39,699 nucleotides of DNA from Sporosarcina sp. P13 (GCF_002743055.1 NZ_PDYM01000030.1:1-39699), one strand, 5' to 3'; shown: positions 1 to 10,087, numbered from the stretch's first letter. Made by a program: numbers and translations. The notes: a model not told the origin generated them from the sequence alone.

Positions 1-432
1 TTGGTACAAGGAAAAACCATTTTGTGTTTTGTCGTTGCTCGACTTACTTCCGATACTGAAGTTAGTAAAGGTCGGTTTCCTATCATCGCTTCGGCACGTG
101 GGGGATTGCCTCCCGCCATGAGCCAACTAGCGAAGGTCGCGCTAGTTGTCTCCTGGCTTCGGCTGACCCCGCAGTTGTGCCTTCGCTTATTGAGTACAGA
201 GTCGTTATGGTAGTCTTTGGTACAAGGAAAAACCATTTTGTGTTTTGTCGTTGCTCGACTTACTTCCGATACTGAAGTTAGTAAAGGTCGGTTTCCTATC
301 ATCGCTTCGGCACGTGGGGGATTGCCTCCCACAAAGAGCCAGCTAGCGAAAGTTCACGCTAGCCGTCTCTTTGTTTCGGCTGACCCCGCAGTTGTGCCTA
401 CGCTATTGAGTACAGTGTATTTTTAGTAGTCT
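1..432 (+). repeat. Tandem 216-bp repeat carrying two forward hairpin elements (A1, A2)
   Basis: Two direct copies start at 1 and 217; about the first 110 bases are identical and the rest diverges. Each holds a hairpin core, A1 at 93-181 and A2 at 309-398, bounded by GGCAC and GTGCC, with an inner GGGG/CCCC pairing and a central stem (CAACTAGCG with CGCTAGTTG in A1; ACAAAGAG with CTCTTTGT and CAGCTAGCG with CGCTAGCCG in A2). The arms differ between copies yet stay paired. Short open frames run through both copies but show no coding character and no ribosome site. I see no gene here. The first copy may begin before the window. Confidence 0.85.
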
Positions 433-487
433 TTGATACATAGTAACATTCACGTTTAAACTTTAAAGTACTATGTTACATACTTCT

Positions 488-800
488 CTTCACAAAACGC
501 AGGCGCCTTACAAGCGGTAGGCGTAGCAATGAGACAGATAGGCGATGTTCCTGTCTGGCTCATTGCGGGAGCCATCCGCCAGCGCCGAAGTGGGTACAGT
601 GATGATTACTTAACAAAAATCAGAAGCGGATTGAAGTGTCTAGAACTTACAGAATCTCTTCCTAACTTCAAGAAACTTTGCCACTTACTTACCTTCACAA
701 AACGCAGGCGCCTTACAAGCGGTAGGCGGAGCGATGAGACAGAGAGGCGATCTTCCTTTCTGGCTCATTGCGGGAGCCATCCGCCAGCGCCGAAGTGGAT
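488..800 (-). repeat. Two tandem inverted-orientation hairpin elements (B1, B2)
   Basis: Cores B1 (502-586) and B2 (707-791) lie in direct copies offset by 205 bases. Each begins GGCGC, ends GCGCC, and contains an inner hairpin in which GCAATGAG pairs with CTCATTGC (one base changed in B2's left arm), then CAGA pairs with its complement, closing on a 7-base loop (543-549 in B1). Read on the minus strand they match the A elements: CTTCGGC, then CTCCCGC, ATGAGCCA, a central stem, TGTCTC and CCGC in the same order. I therefore treat A and B as one family in opposite orientations. Confidence 0.8.
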
Positions 801-1025
801 ACAATGACGAATTACTTCTCTACTTACAGAAGCGTTATGAAATGTAAAAAAGTCACCGATTCCCTTACTAACATCAAAGAGCTATGCCACTTACTTTCCT
901 CACCAAACATCGGAGCCGCCCGCCGCTATATGACTGTAGGTTTCCATTCGATGAACTTTTTGACGGAAGTTCGGTAAAGTCGGCATAAAATCGCTGTATT
1001 CTACTAGTTCTTTTCGTGTATTTTG

Positions 1026-1034
1026 TGCTATCAT
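1026..1034 (+). promoter_or_regulatory. Possible extended -10 promoter for nusB
   Basis: TGC followed by TATCAT fits an extended -10 element 38 bases before the nusB start; no good -35 is visible. A second option further upstream is TTGACG at 960 with CATAAA at 984 (18-base spacer). Either would give nusB its own transcript even if it is also read from upstream genes outside the window. Confidence 0.3.
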
Positions 1035-1071
1035 TAGGTTTTGAAGATGCGCGGTAGAGGAGATAAGAAAT

Positions 1072-1446
1072 ATGAAACGACGAGAAGCACGGGAAAAGGC
1101 AATCCAAACGCTGTTTCAGCTAGATAATAGTGATATGACAGTGGATGAAGCAATCGGTTATATTGTAGATGGTCAATTGAATTCATTTTATGAACAACTA
1201 GTGCGTGGCACAGCAGAAAACTTGACGGAAATTGATAGTGAAATTACGAATAAATTAGAAAATTGGTCAATGGATAGACTACCGAAAATCGAACGCACAG
1301 TGCTGCGACTAGCCGTTTACGAACTGTTGCATAACGAAGAAGTGCCTAATCGAGTGATCTTGAATGAAGCGATTGAACTGTGTAAAACATTTGGTGACGA
1401 AAAGTCTGGACGTTTCGTCAACGGTGTATTATCTAAATTCAATTAA
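1072..1446 (+). CDS. nusB: Transcription antitermination protein NusB
   Basis: NusB binds boxA RNA together with ribosomal protein S10 and helps RNA polymerase read through rRNA operons. The 124-residue protein is all-helical in character and collinear with the family, including the N-terminal MKRREAREKAIQTLFQLD block and the C-terminal GDEKSGRFVNGVLSKF block. The ATG at 1072 follows the ribosome site GAGGAG at about 1056. It lies directly upstream of folD, the order found in Bacillus. The accBC and Asp23-type genes that often precede nusB are not in the window; the hairpin repeat array takes the upstream position. Identification is firm. Confidence 0.96.
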   Translation: MKRREAREKAIQTLFQLDNSDMTVDEAIGYIVDGQLNSFYEQLVRGTAENLTEIDSEITNKLENWSMDRLPKIERTVLRLAVYELLHNEEVPNRVILNEAIELCKTFGDEKSGRFVNGVLSKFN

Positions 1447-1505
1447 GTTTTCTTGAAGGCGTAAAACAGTCAATACAAAAAACATAAAAGTTTGGTGGGA
1501 AAATC

Positions 1506-2372
1506 ATGTCTAGTAAAATTATTGATGGAAAAGCAATTGGCCAAGAAATCCGAAATGAACTGAAAGAGGAAGTAGCATCTTTAGTGGAACAAGGTTATCA
1601 ACCTGGACTAGCTGTTATTTTAGTTGGAGAAAATCCAGCATCTCAAACGTATGTGAAAAACAAAGAAAAGTCTAGCTTAGAAGCGGGTATGAAGTCTGAG
1701 TTAATCAAGCTTCCTGTCACGGTTTCTGAAGAAGACTTATTAAACGAAGTGGAAAAACTAAACGAAGATGACAGCATCGACGGGATCCTTGTGCAACTAC
1801 CCTTGCCAAAGCATATCGACGAAAATAAAGTCATCCGTGCAATCAGCCCGGAAAAAGATGTTGACGGATTCCACCCAATGAACGTTGGGAAAATGTTGAT
1901 TGGTCAACAAACATTCCTGCCATGTACGCCATACGGCATCATGCAATTGCTTGAGCGTTCGGGTGTGGAAATTGCAGGTAAACATGCGGTGATTATCGGC
2001 CGAAGTAATATTGTCGGTAAGCCGATGGGACAATTATTATTGCAAAAAGATGCAACGGTTACGTATTGTCACTCGCGTACGAACGATTTGAAAAAATTCA
2101 CGAAACAAGCGGATATCTTGATTGTAGCGATTGGGATGGCTAAATTCATTACAGGCGATTACATCAAAGAAGGCGCAGTTGTGATTGATGTGGGTATGAA
2201 CCGTGATGAAAACGGCAAGCTTTGTGGAGACGTAGACTTCGAATCAGCACAACAACAGGCAAGTGCGATCACACCTGTGCCAGGCGGCGTAGGTCCGATG
2301 ACAATCACAATGTTGTTGAAAAACACAGTTGAGAGTGCAGAAAACAAACGAAAAGCACACGCGAATAACTAA
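1506..2372 (+). CDS. folD: Bifunctional methylenetetrahydrofolate dehydrogenase/cyclohydrolase FolD
   Basis: FolD interconverts 5,10-methylene-, 5,10-methenyl- and 10-formyl-tetrahydrofolate in the cytosol with NADP, supplying one-carbon units for purines and formyl-Met. The 288 residues are the usual length. The catalytic Tyr49/Lys53 pair sits in the [10 protein letters not shown] stretch, followed by the QLPLP and PCTPYG folate-site motifs and the dinucleotide-site [14 protein letters not shown] block, with the C-terminal [10 protein letters not shown] motif. It starts 59 bases after nusB and is probably cotranscribed with it. The ribosome site (GGTGGG) is modest. Confidence 0.97.
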   Translation: MSSKIIDGKAIGQEIRNELKEEVASLVEQGYQPGLAVILVGENPASQTYVKNKEKSSLEAGMKSELIKLPVTVSEEDLLNEVEKLNEDDSIDGILVQLPLPKHIDENKVIRAISPEKDVDGFHPMNVGKMLIGQQTFLPCTPYGIMQLLERSGVEIAGKHAVIIGRSNIVGKPMGQLLLQKDATVTYCHSRTNDLKKFTKQADILIVAIGMAKFITGDYIKEGAVVIDVGMNRDENGKLCGDVDFESAQQQASAITPVPGGVGPMTITMLLKNTVESAENKRKAHANN

Positions 2373-2383
2373 GTATTACGAAA

Positions 2384-2405
2384 AGAGACGCTTAGCCGCG
2401 TCTCT
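2384..2405 (+). other. Perfect 8-bp hairpin between folD and xseA
   Basis: AGAGACGC pairs with GCGTCTCT over a 6-base loop. No T-run follows, so it is not a standard intrinsic terminator; it could be an RNA processing or stability element inside a folD-xseA transcript. Confidence 0.55.
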
Positions 2406-2432
2406 ATACATAAAAGGGCAGGTGACAACAAC

Positions 2433-3782
2433 ATGTCCAATCAAACTTTTTTAACCGTTCAAGCGCTAACTAAATATGTTAAACGAAAATTCGATGCCGA
2501 TCCACATTTGCGTAATGTCTATGTAAAAGGTGAATTATCGAATGTCAAGATTCATCCGACAGGGCATATTTACTTTACATTAAAAGACGATAAAACTAGA
2601 ATCCAAGCGGCTATGTTCAGGGGGCGCTCAAGTAGCTTACAGTTCAAGCCGGAGAATGGCATGAATGTCTTAATTACGGGAGATGTTACCGTCTATGAAG
2701 CCGCTGGATCCTATCAGCTATATGCGCAAACGATGGAACCGGACGGCATAGGTGCACTCTATCTAGCCTTTGAACAGTTGAAAAAGAAACTACAACAAGA
2801 AGGCCTATTTGAAGCCAGATTTAAGCAACCACTCCCACAAATTCCCCAACGAATCGGGATCATTACAGCGGAATCTGGTGCGGCGTTACGCGATATGTAT
2901 TCGACGATCAATCGACGTTTTCCGCTGGCGGAGATGCTGTTATTTCCTGCGCTCGTTCAAGGTCGTGGTGCAGCACCGTCAATTGTTAAAGCAATTGAAC
3001 AAGCGAATCGTACGGAAGGTATTGACGTGCTGTTAGTCGGTCGAGGTGGCGGTTCTATAGAAGATTTATGGGCATTTAACGAAGAAGATGTGGCGCGAGC
3101 AATATTTTCGAGTAGAATTCCGATTATTAGCGCTGTCGGTCACGAAACCGATACGACGATTGCTGACTATGTAGCCGATTTACGTGCGCCTACTCCTACA
3201 GCAGCTGCTGAAATGGCGGTTCCGGATCAGGTTCAATTAGTCCAGCATCTGAACAATCAACAACGAGCGATTTTTCTTGCAGTACAGACGCTACTGAAAC
3301 AGTTGAATAAGCGTTTAGAAACTGCGCGTTCCGCTTATCCTTTACAATATCCCGATCGACTGTACCGTCCATTTATCGAGAAGTTGGATCATTTAGAAGA
3401 GCGATTACGTCGTAGTAGTACGGGTTTAATTCAAGAAAAGCGATTGAATTTTGATCGGTTATATGCTGGATTTCAGTACTACACGCCGATTCGTCGGATT
3501 CAACAAGAACAGCAACAGGCGAAGCAGTTAGAGACGCGACTCCACCGTGCGACTGAGCAGGCAATTTCGTCTCAACAACAACGATTTGTCGCATTGATGC
3601 GTATGATGCAAGCACTCAATCCGCTACAAGTAATGGAACGGGGATTTTCCATAGGGTATCAAGAGGGTGAAGTTGTGAAATCGATAGAAGATGTTGCAGT
3701 CGGCAAGCAACTGACAATTCAAGTATCAGATGGAACGATTGAAACAGTCGTTGAGACGATTATTCCAAAGGAGGTCAAGTAA
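2433..3782 (+). CDS. xseA: Exodeoxyribonuclease VII large subunit
   Basis: XseA is the catalytic subunit of exonuclease VII, which degrades single-stranded DNA from both ends together with several XseB subunits. The 449 residues show an N-terminal OB-fold (about 5-105, with the GHIYFTLKD stretch), the conserved nuclease core with GIITAESGAALRD, VGRGGGSIEDLWAFN and SAVGHETDTTIAD, then a long Gln/Arg-rich coiled-coil region (about 260-400) and a short C-terminal beta segment. The ATG follows GCAGGTGA. Its stop lies two bases before the xseB start, so the two subunits are translationally coupled. Confidence 0.97.
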   Translation: MSNQTFLTVQALTKYVKRKFDADPHLRNVYVKGELSNVKIHPTGHIYFTLKDDKTRIQAAMFRGRSSSLQFKPENGMNVLITGDVTVYEAAGSYQLYAQTMEPDGIGALYLAFEQLKKKLQQEGLFEARFKQPLPQIPQRIGIITAESGAALRDMYSTINRRFPLAEMLLFPALVQGRGAAPSIVKAIEQANRTEGIDVLLVGRGGGSIEDLWAFNEEDVARAIFSSRIPIISAVGHETDTTIADYVADLRAPTPTAAAEMAVPDQVQLVQHLNNQQRAIFLAVQTLLKQLNKRLETARSAYPLQYPDRLYRPFIEKLDHLEERLRRSSTGLIQEKRLNFDRLYAGFQYYTPIRRIQQEQQQAKQLETRLHRATEQAISSQQQRFVALMRMMQALNPLQVMERGFSIGYQEGEVVKSIEDVAVGKQLTIQVSDGTIETVVETIIPKEVK

Positions 3783-3784
3783 GG

Positions 3785-4027
3785 ATGGCAGAAGAAAAAG
3801 AATTGCAATTCGAACAAGCAATGCACCAATTGGAAGAAATCGTACAGAAATTGGAAGCTGGTGAAGCGCCTTTAGATGATACAATCACCTTATATAAGCG
3901 CGGCATGGAACTTTCAGCGCATTGCCAAAAGAAATTACAAAATGCAGAAAAACAATTGATTCGAATGATTGATCAAGAAGGTAATGAATCATCATTTGAT
4001 CCGACAGTAGGTGAGCCGAATGAATGA
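3785..4027 (+). CDS. xseB: Exodeoxyribonuclease VII small subunit
   Basis: The 80-residue small helical subunit of exonuclease VII; several copies coat the XseA coiled coil. The FEQAMHQLEEIVQKLEAGE motif and the L-D-T-L-Y-K-R-G-M block are family hallmarks. A strong ribosome site, AAAGGAGG at about 3768, lies inside the end of xseA. The gene's last eight bases overlap the start of ispA, so xseA, xseB and ispA form one tight operon, as in Bacillus. Confidence 0.96.
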   Translation: MAEEKELQFEQAMHQLEEIVQKLEAGEAPLDDTITLYKRGMELSAHCQKKLQNAEKQLIRMIDQEGNESSFDPTVGEPNE

Positions 4028-4904
4028 AACATTACGAGCGTTTATGGATGAAAAGATTCCTGAAATCGAAAGAGAATTAATGAACCAACTAGCGAAATCA
4101 GATATTCCTGATGTTTTGCATGAATCGATGACGTATTCTGTGGAAGCAGGCGGTAAACGAATTAGACCGTTACTCGTACTTGCAGTATTACACGATTTGA
4201 ATTCTGATTCAGCAGATGCCTTGAGAGTCGCTGCGTCTGTTGAATTTATACATACATACTCATTAATCCATGATGATCTACCGTGCATGGATGATGATGA
4301 TTATAGAAGAGGCAAGCCGACAAATCATACCGTATTCGGTGAAGATATAGCGACGCTTGCGGGCGACGCGATGCAAGCAATGGCGTTCCAAGCACTTGCG
4401 GAACTTCGTGAAACGAACGTGTCAGATGCATTAGAATTAGTCGGACTGTTAGCGAAAGCTTCCGGTGCCCAAGGGATGGTCAAAGGACAAGTGCTCGATA
4501 TGAAAGGCGAACAGCGAGCTTTGCCGTTAGCTGAGTTAGAAGAAGTACATATTCATAAAACAGGTGCACTTTTGTCATACTGTATTGAAGCGGGCGCTGT
4601 ATTAGCACAGGCTACTGAAGAGCAACGAACGCAATTGCGTCGTTTTTCGAAAAATATTGGCTTAGCTTTCCAAATTCAAGACGATATTTTAGATGTAACC
4701 GCAACGACGGAGCAATTAGGGAAACCTGCAAACAGTGATACATCTAGTGAGAAATCAACGTATCCTTCGCTTTTAGGACTTGACGGAGCCCGTGCTCAAT
4801 TGAAGGAGCGCCATGAAGAAGCACTTGACGCATTACAGTCCATTGGTTTAGGAAATTCCGTTTTACAGCTATTAGCGGATTATATTATTGAACGAAATAT
4901 GTAA
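4020..4904 (+). CDS. ispA: Farnesyl diphosphate synthase (polyprenyl synthetase)
   Basis: Condenses isopentenyl diphosphate with dimethylallyl and geranyl diphosphate to give farnesyl diphosphate, the precursor of undecaprenyl phosphate, menaquinone and heme side chains. 294 residues from ATG 4020. Both aspartate-rich motifs are visible: the first at Asp85-Asp86 to Asp91 (DDLPCMD), the second at Asp221-Asp222-Ile-Leu-Asp225. I chose ATG 4020 rather than the in-frame GTG 4011 because AGGTGAG at 4009-4015 gives a well-spaced ribosome site. It overlaps xseB by eight bases and is followed, after its own promoter, by dxs, the first enzyme of the pathway that makes its substrate. Confidence 0.95.
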   Translation: MNETLRAFMDEKIPEIERELMNQLAKSDIPDVLHESMTYSVEAGGKRIRPLLVLAVLHDLNSDSADALRVAASVEFIHTYSLIHDDLPCMDDDDYRRGKPTNHTVFGEDIATLAGDAMQAMAFQALAELRETNVSDALELVGLLAKASGAQGMVKGQVLDMKGEQRALPLAELEEVHIHKTGALLSYCIEAGAVLAQATEEQRTQLRRFSKNIGLAFQIQDDILDVTATTEQLGKPANSDTSSEKSTYPSLLGLDGARAQLKERHEEALDALQSIGLGNSVLQLLADYIIERNM

Positions 4905-4920
4905 AGCTAGACCATAATAT

Positions 4921-4948
4921 TTGTGTCGGACTCGGTTACTGTTATAAT
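4921..4948 (+). promoter_or_regulatory. Sigma-A promoter candidate upstream of dxs
   Basis: TTGTGT at 4921-4926 and a perfect TATAAT at 4943-4948 are separated by 16 bases, with TGT directly before the -10 giving an extended -10. It lies in the 150-base gap between ispA and dxs and would start a dxs-tlyA transcript about 100 bases before the gene. Confidence 0.55.
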
Positions 4949-5055
4949 GTAGGAACAAACAGTGCACTTGACATTTGATTCGAAAATATAGGGTGTTTCA
5001 GCTAAACGTTCCGTACGAATAGAACGAATTACTTACTTGATGAAGGTGTGTGATC

Positions 5056-6957
5056 ATGATGGATCTTACAACGATTACTAATCCATCTTTTATAAAAGAG
5101 CTCGATAAAGGCCAGTTACTGGATTTGGCGCAAGATATTCGCCATTTCCTCATAGAAAATTTATCCGTAACGGGCGGTCATATCGGCCCTAACCTAGGTG
5201 TTGTGGAGTTGACAATTGCGTTGCATCGGACGTTTGATAGTCCGACTGATAAAATCTTATGGGACGTTGGACATCAATCATACGTCCACAAAATTTTGAC
5301 AGGTCGCGCAGGGGAATTCGATTCGCTTAGAAAATATAAAGGGTTAAGTGGATTTCCAAAACGGGCGGAAAGCGAACATGATGTATGGGAAACTGGACAT
5401 AGTTCAACTTCTTTATCGGCGGCTATGGGAATGGCCATTGCACGGGATATTAAGAAGGAAAAAAGTTATGTAATTCCAGTAATTGGTGATGGTGCATTAA
5501 CAGGTGGTATGGCGCTTGAAGCGTTAAATCATATCGGCCATGAAAAAACGAATATTACGGTGATCTTGAATGACAATGAAATGTCCATCGCTCCAAACGT
5601 AGGTGCATTGCATTCCATTCTCGGTAAATTACGTACGGCTGGAAAGTATAATAATGTAAAAGATGAACTGGAATTCTTATTGCGTAAAATTCCTGCAGTC
5701 GGCGGAAGAGTCGCAACAGCTGCGGAACGCGTGAAAGACAGTTTGAAATATTTAGTCGTAAATGGTGTGTTTTTCGAAGAACTCGGCTTTACGTATTTAG
5801 GACCGATTGACGGCCATGATTTTGCAGAATTGGAACGTTCGCTTCAGTATGCAAAGAAAATGGAAGGTCCTGTCCTTCTTCATGTCATTACGAAAAAGGG
5901 TAAAGGCTATAGTCCGGCTGAGATGGACAAAATCGGAACGTGGCATGGTACAGGCCCTTATAAGATCGAAACAGGCGATTTTGTGAAATCACCTACGAAA
6001 GGACCTGCTTGGAGTGCGTTAGTTTCTGAAACGGTACGCAAGCTAGCACGTGAAGACCGTCGTATTGTGGCGATTACACCTGCTATGCCTGTCGGGTCAA
6101 AACTTGAATCATTCGCGGCAGAATTCCCAGATCGCTTTTTCGATGTCGGGATAGCAGAACAACATGCGACAACGATGGCAGCTGGACTTGCGGCGACAGG
6201 TATGAAGCCGTTCCTAGCGATTTATTCTACATTCCTTCAGCGTTCGTATGATCAAATGCTACATGATATTGCACGTCAGAAATTGAATGTTTTCATCGGC
6301 ATTGATCGTTCCGGTCTAGTCGGGGCAGATGGTGAAACGCATCATGGGGTTTATGATATTGCGTTCTTACGACATATACCGAATTTGGTAATTATGATGC
6401 CTAAGGATGAAAATGAAGGACAACATATGGTGAAAACTGCTATTGAATATAATGAAGGGCCAATTGCTATGCGTTTCCCTAGAGGTAACGGCTACGGTGT
6501 GCTGATGGATGAAGACCTTCATACGATTCCGATCGGTACATGGGAAGTGTTAAAAGAAGGCGAAGACGCGACGATTTTGACTTTTGGATCGACACTTCCT
6601 ATGGCATTTGCGGCAGCAGAGCAGATGAAGCGACAAGGAAAAGATGTATCCATCGTCAACGCACGTTTTATCAAGCCAATGGATACAGATTTATTGGATG
6701 AATTGTTTGCATCAGGTAAACCAATTATTACGATTGAAGAGGCTGTTCTTGCTGGTGGCTTCGGTAGTGCGGTGCTTGAATATGCAGAACAAGCGAATAA
6801 ATTCTCTACAATCATCGAAAGAATCGGTATTCCGGATGATTTCGTTGAACATGGCAGTGTGGAAGAATTATTAAAAGAAATCCACATGACACCCGATCAT
6901 GTTGTAGAAGTGACGATGGCAGCAATTAGCCAGGCAGCGGAAAGAGAAACTGTATGA
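5056..6957 (+). CDS. dxs: 1-deoxy-D-xylulose-5-phosphate synthase
   Basis: Thiamine-diphosphate enzyme that joins pyruvate and glyceraldehyde 3-phosphate, the first step of the MEP isoprenoid pathway. About 633 residues, the usual length. The thiamine site [15 protein letters not shown] with [12 protein letters not shown], the transketolase-type IAEQHA segment holding the catalytic Glu, and [15 protein letters not shown] are all present, with a C-terminal transketolase domain. ATG 5056 is spaced seven bases from the ribosome site AAGGTG; ATG 5059 fits the homologous MDL start equally well. Its last four bases overlap tlyA (ATGA), so the pair is coupled. Confidence 0.97.
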   Translation: MMDLTTITNPSFIKELDKGQLLDLAQDIRHFLIENLSVTGGHIGPNLGVVELTIALHRTFDSPTDKILWDVGHQSYVHKILTGRAGEFDSLRKYKGLSGFPKRAESEHDVWETGHSSTSLSAAMGMAIARDIKKEKSYVIPVIGDGALTGGMALEALNHIGHEKTNITVILNDNEMSIAPNVGALHSILGKLRTAGKYNNVKDELEFLLRKIPAVGGRVATAAERVKDSLKYLVVNGVFFEELGFTYLGPIDGHDFAELERSLQYAKKMEGPVLLHVITKKGKGYSPAEMDKIGTWHGTGPYKIETGDFVKSPTKGPAWSALVSETVRKLAREDRRIVAITPAMPVGSKLESFAAEFPDRFFDVGIAEQHATTMAAGLAATGMKPFLAIYSTFLQRSYDQMLHDIARQKLNVFIGIDRSGLVGADGETHHGVYDIAFLRHIPNLVIMMPKDENEGQHMVKTAIEYNEGPIAMRFPRGNGYGVLMDEDLHTIPIGTWEVLKEGEDATILTFGSTLPMAFAAAEQMKRQGKDVSIVNARFIKPMDTDLLDELFASGKPIITIEEAVLAGGFGSAVLEYAEQANKFSTIIERIGIPDDFVEHGSVEELLKEIHMTPDHVVEVTMAAISQAAERETV

Positions 6958-7775
6958 GCTCACCAGTGAAAAAAGAACGCGTAGACATCTTGTTAGTGGA
7001 ACGTGGCTTAACGGAATCCCGTGAACAAGCGAAACGTTCCATTATGGCAGGACTTGTCTATTCAGAGTCAGCACGAATAGAAAAAGCAGGAGAGAAAATT
7101 GCAGTGGATGCACCGTTGACTGTAAAAGGCCCAGCGATTAAATACGTCAGCCGTGGTGGTTTGAAATTGGAAAAGGCTTTAGCTTCTTTTCCGATTTCTG
7201 TCAACGGTAAAATTGTCTTGGACATCGGAGCTTCTACTGGCGGATTTACAGATTGTGCACTACAAAATGGCGCGAAGCATTGCTATGCGCTAGATGTGGG
7301 CTATAATCAACTCGCTTGGAAAATCCGTCAGCATGAACAAGTAACTGTTATGGAGCGTACCAACTTCCGTCACGCGACTGTAGACTTATTTACAGAAGGC
7401 TTACCAGAAGTGGCGACGATTGATGTGTCGTTTATCTCCTTATCTTTAATCTTGCCTGCATTAAAGAACATACTCATTCCAGGTGGTCAAGTGGCTGCTT
7501 TAGTGAAGCCGCAATTTGAAGCGGGTAAGGATAAAGTAGGTAAAAAAGGGATTGTTCGAGAACTTGCTACACATAAGGAAGTTCTTGAAAAAATTGCTTT
7601 TATGGCAGTCGCTGAAGGTTTTTCTGTTAAAGGTGCAACATATTCTCCGGTTACGGGTGGAGAAGGTAATATTGAATTCCTATTTTATTTAGAATCTGAA
7701 GAGCAACCGGTGTCGAACATAACATCAGAAGACTTCCTAGATCTAGTGAAACAGGCACATAACGACTTAACATAA
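6954..7775 (+). CDS. tlyA: TlyA-family rRNA 2'-O-methyltransferase (YqxC type)
   Basis: S-adenosylmethionine-dependent enzyme predicted to methylate the 2'-hydroxyl of cytidine in rRNA. 273 residues: an N-terminal S4 RNA-binding domain (about 5-65, [11 protein letters not shown] to [11 protein letters not shown]) followed by an FtsJ-like Rossmann methyltransferase with the cofactor motif [13 protein letters not shown] and the later [10 protein letters not shown] and [12 protein letters not shown] motifs. It overlaps dxs by four bases. In Bacillales the order dxs-tlyA-ahrC-recN-spoIVB-spo0A is well conserved and is complete here. Some family members are annotated as hemolysin A for historical reasons; the sequence supports the methyltransferase reading. 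Confidence 0.93.
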   Translation: MSSPVKKERVDILLVERGLTESREQAKRSIMAGLVYSESARIEKAGEKIAVDAPLTVKGPAIKYVSRGGLKLEKALASFPISVNGKIVLDIGASTGGFTDCALQNGAKHCYALDVGYNQLAWKIRQHEQVTVMERTNFRHATVDLFTEGLPEVATIDVSFISLSLILPALKNILIPGGQVAALVKPQFEAGKDKVGKKGIVRELATHKEVLEKIAFMAVAEGFSVKGATYSPVTGGEGNIEFLFYLESEEQPVSNITSEDFLDLVKQAHNDLT

Positions 7776-7800
7776 CGCGCAGAGAGTTGCGCGTTTTTTG
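7774..7800 (+). terminator. Intrinsic terminator after tlyA
   Basis: AACGCGCA pairs with TGCGCGTT over a 6-base loop, followed by a T-run to 7799. The right arm and tail also contain the -35 candidate of the ahrC promoter. Confidence 0.85.
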
Positions 7801-7815
7801 TATGGTATGTATAAT
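7787..7815 (+). promoter_or_regulatory. Sigma-A promoter candidate for ahrC-recN
   Basis: TTGCGC at 7787-7792, a 17-base spacer and TATAAT at 7810-7815, 38 bases before the ahrC start. The -35 lies within the terminator hairpin of the preceding gene. I could not pick out a convincing ARG box here. Confidence 0.5.
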
Positions 7816-7852
7816 TTTATGTTAGGACTTATAGGAAGCGGAGTGAAAGAAA

Positions 7853-8302
7853 TTGAATAAAGGTCAGCGACATATTCGCATACGAGATATAATTACGAAT
7901 CATGAAATAGAAACACAAGACCAATTGGTAGATATGCTTAAAAACACAGGTGTAGACGTTACACAAGCGACGGTATCTAGGGACATTAAAGAATTGCATC
8001 TTATTAAAGTGCCATCCCCTTCAGGTAATTACAAATACAGCTTACCACCAGTTCATCGCTATAATACGGAAGAGAAGTTAAAGCGTATGTTGGAAGATGC
8101 ATTTATTGGAATCGACAGTGCAAGCCATTTTATCACGTTGAAAACGCTTCCTGGTAACGCGCAGGCTGTCGGTTCGTTGATTGATAACCTAGACTGGGAT
8201 GAAATGCTTGGCACGATTTGCGGGGATGATACGTGCTTAATTATTTGCCGTGAAGAGTCTAAAACGGAGTATGTAAAAGACAGATTATTATCCATGCTTT
8301 AA
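7853..8302 (+). CDS. argR: Arginine repressor ArgR/AhrC
   Basis: Hexameric arginine-responsive regulator that represses arginine biosynthesis and activates catabolism. 149 residues, collinear with B. subtilis AhrC throughout. The N-terminal winged helix-turn-helix contains [13 protein letters not shown] (about 38-50); the C-terminal oligomerisation and arginine-binding domain has LPGNAQAVG and [13 protein letters not shown]. Translation starts at TTG 7853, which gives [14 protein letters not shown] exactly matching the family start, with ribosome site GGAG nine bases upstream. Sixteen bases separate it from recN. Confidence 0.96.
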   Translation: MNKGQRHIRIRDIITNHEIETQDQLVDMLKNTGVDVTQATVSRDIKELHLIKVPSPSGNYKYSLPPVHRYNTEEKLKRMLEDAFIGIDSASHFITLKTLPGNAQAVGSLIDNLDWDEMLGTICGDDTCLIICREESKTEYVKDRLLSML

Positions 8303-8318
8303 GTGAGGTGAGTCATTT

Positions 8319-10034
8319 TTGTTAAGTGAACTTTCTATTAAAAACTTTGCTATTATAGAACAACTGGAAATCGAATTTGACGAAGGCTTAACGGTATTAA
8401 CGGGTGAGACTGGTGCGGGGAAGTCGATTATTATTGATGCCGTTCAATTATTAGCTGGTGGAAGAGGATCGCAGGAGTTTATTCGACATGGTTCGAAAAA
8501 AGCTGAACTTCAAGGGATGTTTACAATTGATGGAGATCAATCTTCTGTCATCGAACGTTTAGAAGAATTCGGTATTGAAGCCGACGAAGGTGTCATTATT
8601 CTGCGGAGAGATTTGAATACGAATGGAAAATCGGTTTGCCGTGTCAACGGGAAGTTAGTAACGATTGCCATTCTGCGTGAAATCGGCTCGTTACTCATTG
8701 ATATTCATGGCCAGCATGAAAACCAGGAATTGATGAATGAACGACGCCATATTCATCTATTAGACTTTTTTATTGGCGAACCTATTGAACACGCGCTGTC
8801 TACATATACCGACATTTATGATAAGTATAAAAAGCTGCAACAATTGATCGCTACGAAAACGCAAGACGAGCAACAAATTGCGCAGAAAATTGATTTGTAT
8901 AAGTTTCAATTGGAAGAAATTGATGCAGCAAATTTAGTTATTGGCGAAGAAGAGGAATTGGAGTCAGAACGTGTGAAACTCCAGCATTTTCATCGGATTT
9001 TCGATCGATTGAATACATCTTATGAGGCAATTGCGTTAGAGTCACGCGGATTAGATTGGATCGGCAATGCGATGAGTGATTTAGAAGAAGCGGCTTCAAT
9101 TGATGCAGAATTACAACCGTTATCGGAAACAGTGAATACGTCGTTTTATTCGCTTCAAGATGTTTCGCATGACTTGAAACGTCTCATCGATAGTATGGAA
9201 TTCAATCCGGATCGCTTGAATTTTGTGGAAGAACGCTTGGCGCTATTTTTGACGTTGAAACGAAAATACGGTAAATCATTGGAAGATATTTTGTTATATC
9301 GAGATAAAATTGCGGATGCACTTGATCAATTGGTGAATCGTGACGAACGATTGCATCAAAACCAAGAATTATTGACACAATACGTTAAAGACCTTGAAAT
9401 TGAAGCAAATGAATTATCTGTCATTCGAAAAAAAGCTGCATTGCGTCTTGAAAAAGGTATTGAAGAACAACTTAAGCAATTGTATATGGAAAAAGCGACA
9501 TTTAAGGTGCAAATTAAGCAAAAAGAACCGAACCAATTCGATGCCAATGGCTTTGATGAAGTGACGTTTATGATTTCTACCAATTTAGGTGAACCGCTAA
9601 AACCGTTAGCCCGTGTAGCTTCGGGTGGCGAATTATCTCGAATGATGTTAGCCTTAAAAACGATTTTTTCACAACATCAAGGGGTCACATCCATCATTTT
9701 CGATGAAGTGGATACCGGTGTCAGTGGACGAGTGGCGCAGTCCATCGCAGAAAAAATTGCGATGATTTCCAGCCATTCACAAGTATTATGTATTTCGCAT
9801 TTGCCGCAAGTGGCTGCGATGGCGGATCACCATTATTTGATAAAAAAAGAAATTCATGACGGCCGTACAACAACGGCAATCCATGATGTGATGAAAGACG
9901 AACGAACGGAAGAACTGTCGCGTATGCTGTCAGGCGCGGAAATTACGCCATTGACTCTTCAACATGCCGAGGAATTACTCGTTTTAGCAAATCAGCGAAA
10001 GCAAGCGTTTCAAAGTGAAATGATTCAAAAGTAG
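8319..10034 (+). CDS. recN: DNA repair protein RecN
   Basis: SMC-like ATPase acting early in double-strand break repair. 571 residues: N-terminal ABC half-site with Walker A GETGAGKS at residues 29-36, a central coiled coil (about 150-370), and the C-terminal half with the signature RVASGGELSRMMLALK, Walker B SIIFDEVDTG and the D/H-loop region QVLCISHLPQVAAMAD. The start is TTG 8319, giving the family N-terminus MLSELSIKNFAIIE, with ribosome site GAGGTGA seven bases before. Probably cotranscribed with argR. Confidence 0.97.
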   Translation: MLSELSIKNFAIIEQLEIEFDEGLTVLTGETGAGKSIIIDAVQLLAGGRGSQEFIRHGSKKAELQGMFTIDGDQSSVIERLEEFGIEADEGVIILRRDLNTNGKSVCRVNGKLVTIAILREIGSLLIDIHGQHENQELMNERRHIHLLDFFIGEPIEHALSTYTDIYDKYKKLQQLIATKTQDEQQIAQKIDLYKFQLEEIDAANLVIGEEEELESERVKLQHFHRIFDRLNTSYEAIALESRGLDWIGNAMSDLEEAASIDAELQPLSETVNTSFYSLQDVSHDLKRLIDSMEFNPDRLNFVEERLALFLTLKRKYGKSLEDILLYRDKIADALDQLVNRDERLHQNQELLTQYVKDLEIEANELSVIRKKAALRLEKGIEEQLKQLYMEKATFKVQIKQKEPNQFDANGFDEVTFMISTNLGEPLKPLARVASGGELSRMMLALKTIFSQHQGVTSIIFDEVDTGVSGRVAQSIAEKIAMISSHSQVLCISHLPQVAAMADHHYLIKKEIHDGRTTTAIHDVMKDERTEELSRMLSGAEITPLTLQHAEELLVLANQRKQAFQSEMIQK

Positions 10035-10087
10035 GGTGTGTTTTATTCAATTTCATATACTGTTTATTTTACCCTTTCATACTTTCT

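Noticed and set aside
1..426. Two similar open frames of about 70 codons beginning MVQGKTILCF
   Set aside because: They lie across the A hairpins, have no ribosome site, and change with the stem pairing rather than by codon position; they are by-products of a tandem repeat.
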